DNA of 64,000 bases, from NCBI GenBank assembly GCA_029262065.1, contig JAJDAC010000027.1, forward strand, positions 1 through 64,000, written 5' to 3'. The DNA comes from Candidatus Krumholzibacteriota bacterium (GTDB taxonomy: Bacteria; Krumholzibacteriota; Krumholzibacteriia; JAJRXK01). A program made the position numbers and the translations under genes. How positions within the stretch are numbered: the first letter of the stretch is position 1; each line of letters opens with the position of its first letter. The notes beneath the pieces were generated by a model. The model worked only from the letters and a program-made list of their open reading frames with translations, searched no databases and was not told the origin of the DNA. This document shows positions 63,167 through 64,000 of the stretch, piece by piece.

Positions 63167-63709
63167 TTGGATACCCTTGGCAACGTAGCCGCCAGCGCCG
63201 GACAGTGGATCGGGTATGTCGTATGGACCCTGCTGTCGCTGGTGTCACTGTTCGGCATCTTGATCTCCTTGCCCGGCGGGTGGGTCGCCCTGGCCCTGGC
63301 CGTTCTCTACGATCTGTTCTATGGATTCTCATCCATCGGTATTCCGTCGTTGGCCGTGTTCCTGGGCCTGATGATCGCGGCCGAGGCACTGGAGGCGGTG
63401 TTGGGCACGGTGTACGTGGCCAAGAAAGGTGCCACGGGATGGGGCATGGCCGGGGCGTTCGTGGGCGGGATCGCGGGCGCCGTGGTGGGCAGCAGCGCGG
63501 TGCCGATCGCGGGAACCATTCTGGGAAGCTTCGCGGGCGCCTTCGGGGGAGCCGTAGCCGGCGAGTACTACCGCGATCAACAGTTGGAGCCTTCGGTGCG
63601 TATTGGCGTTCACGCCACCATCGGGCGCCTGCTATCGATTACGGCAAAGTTTGCGTTGGCGTTGGCCGGCGTGGTCGTGGTCATTGTGGCCGGTACGCCC
63701 GGCCGATAG
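63167..63709 (+). CDS. DUF456 family membrane protein
   Basis: 180 residues, five to six hydrophobic segments with Gly-zipper runs (GWGMAGAFVGGIAGAVVGSSAVPIAGTILGSFAGAFGGAVAGEYY) characteristic of DUF456. The function is unknown. It starts with TTG 63167, four bases after GAGGAATAA-type ribosome site, and follows the DUF547 gene by two bases. Confidence 0.9.
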   Translation: MDTLGNVAASAGQWIGYVVWTLLSLVSLFGILISLPGGWVALALAVLYDLFYGFSSIGIPSLAVFLGLMIAAEALEAVLGTVYVAKKGATGWGMAGAFVGGIAGAVVGSSAVPIAGTILGSFAGAFGGAVAGEYYRDQQLEPSVRIGVHATIGRLLSITAKFALALAGVVVVIVAGTPGR

Positions 63710-63742
63710 TTTTGCCATCGCACCGACACGCCAATGCCCAAA

Positions 63743-64000
63743 CTAGAGCTCTCGTATACGCTCGGGGCGCCCCACAAACATCGGCTCGATCAACCTGAAC
63801 ACCTGATCGCGCGCGATGCCCTCGGAGAAATGTACCTCGCGCTTGGTTACGTTGAACAATCCCAGAATCTTGCCCGGCACCGGCCAGTGCGCATTCACGG
63901 TCAGCGTGCCATCTGCCTGCGGACAGATGTGGACCAACGTCGCGTCGTTGTGATCCCCAAACCCATCGTGTAGGCCAAGGCCCGGAGGACAATCGCGATC
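63743..64000 (-). CDS. Partial protein, N-terminus beyond the window
   Basis: The C-terminal 85 residues of an open frame that runs off the right edge without a stop, ending ...IEPMFVGRPERIREL. It is the longest frame that continues out of the window here and is convergent with DUF456. Sequence (PGLGLHDGFGDHNDATLVHICPQ...) is not assigned to a family; a TTG at 63937 could be an internal start. Confidence 0.5.
   Translation of the reverse strand, partial: DRDCPPGLGLHDGFGDHNDATLVHICPQADGTLTVNAHWPVPGKILGLFNVTKREVHFSEGIARDQVFRLIEPMFVGRPERIREL

Overview
The window reads as a chromosomal segment of a GC-rich, Gram-negative bacterium of the FCB superphylum, most like uncultured candidate phyla such as Eisenbacteria or Krumholzibacteriota. 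The evidence is an exported nuclease/phosphatase-like protein ending in a FlgD/T9SS-style sorting domain (NPFNP...WDG...ASGVY), DUF6029-type and TolC-type outer-membrane proteins, many lipoproteins, frequent TTG/GTG starts, and tightly overlapping operons. The phylum is an inference. No rRNA, tRNA, phage or CRISPR was seen. The first 53 bases hold an improbable G20C20 run.

Layout. 0-15 kb: DUF5996 protein, a menaquinone-type pair (a MqnE/MqnC-like protein without the radical-SAM cysteines, plus a UbiA prenyltransferase), a sulfatase-like lipoprotein, a hybrid histidine kinase, and a haem operon hemE-hemG-hemC-hemB-hemL-ubiX read leftward. 15-19.4 kb: exported endonuclease/exonuclease/phosphatase protein and an NfeD-slipin pair. 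19.4-30.1 kb: one leftward operon with a complete group 3b-type [NiFe] hydrogenase (hydB-G-D-A order) and all maturation factors (hypF, C, D, E, protease, hypA, hypB), with a tiny His-rich membrane protein in the middle. 30.2-39.1 kb: second sulfatase-like lipoprotein, CDF metal transporter, CGC-type phosphatase-like protein, and an efflux operon (two HlyD adaptors, MacB-like permease, TolC) without its own ATPase. 39.2-45 kb: BlaI-like repressor and a very large M56 sensor peptidase with SDFE repeats, then an OmpR-type two-component pair. 45-50 kb: DUF6029 outer-membrane protein, TlpA thioredoxin, two tandem thioredoxin-fold selenoproteins, a structured inverted-repeat element and a Cys-repeat exported protein. 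50-64 kb: menaquinone methyltransferase, methyltransferase/membrane pair, AttEFGH-like ABC system, modABC, a lipoprotein, DUF547, DUF456 and a truncated gene.

The strongest unusual signal is at 47.4-48.6 kb. Two exported thioredoxin-like genes each contain an in-frame UGA at the same place, giving UVFC and UPFC motifs where a CxxC is expected. In both, an identical G-loop hairpin lies at the same distance after the UGA, as expected of a bacterial SECIS. They sit beside a TlpA thioredoxin and a Cys-rich repeat protein, suggesting a periplasmic selenium/thiol redox module. The 48.68-49.08 kb region between them and the Cys-repeat gene carries two inverted copies of a ~125-bp unit whose ends are conserved while the centres differ in sequence but stay self-complementary.

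Metabolically the genes fit together as a respiratory cell: haem synthesis by the C5 route, menaquinone probably by the futalosine route (with UbiE/MenG finishing), a soluble NAD(P)-linked hydrogenase, and molybdate uptake.
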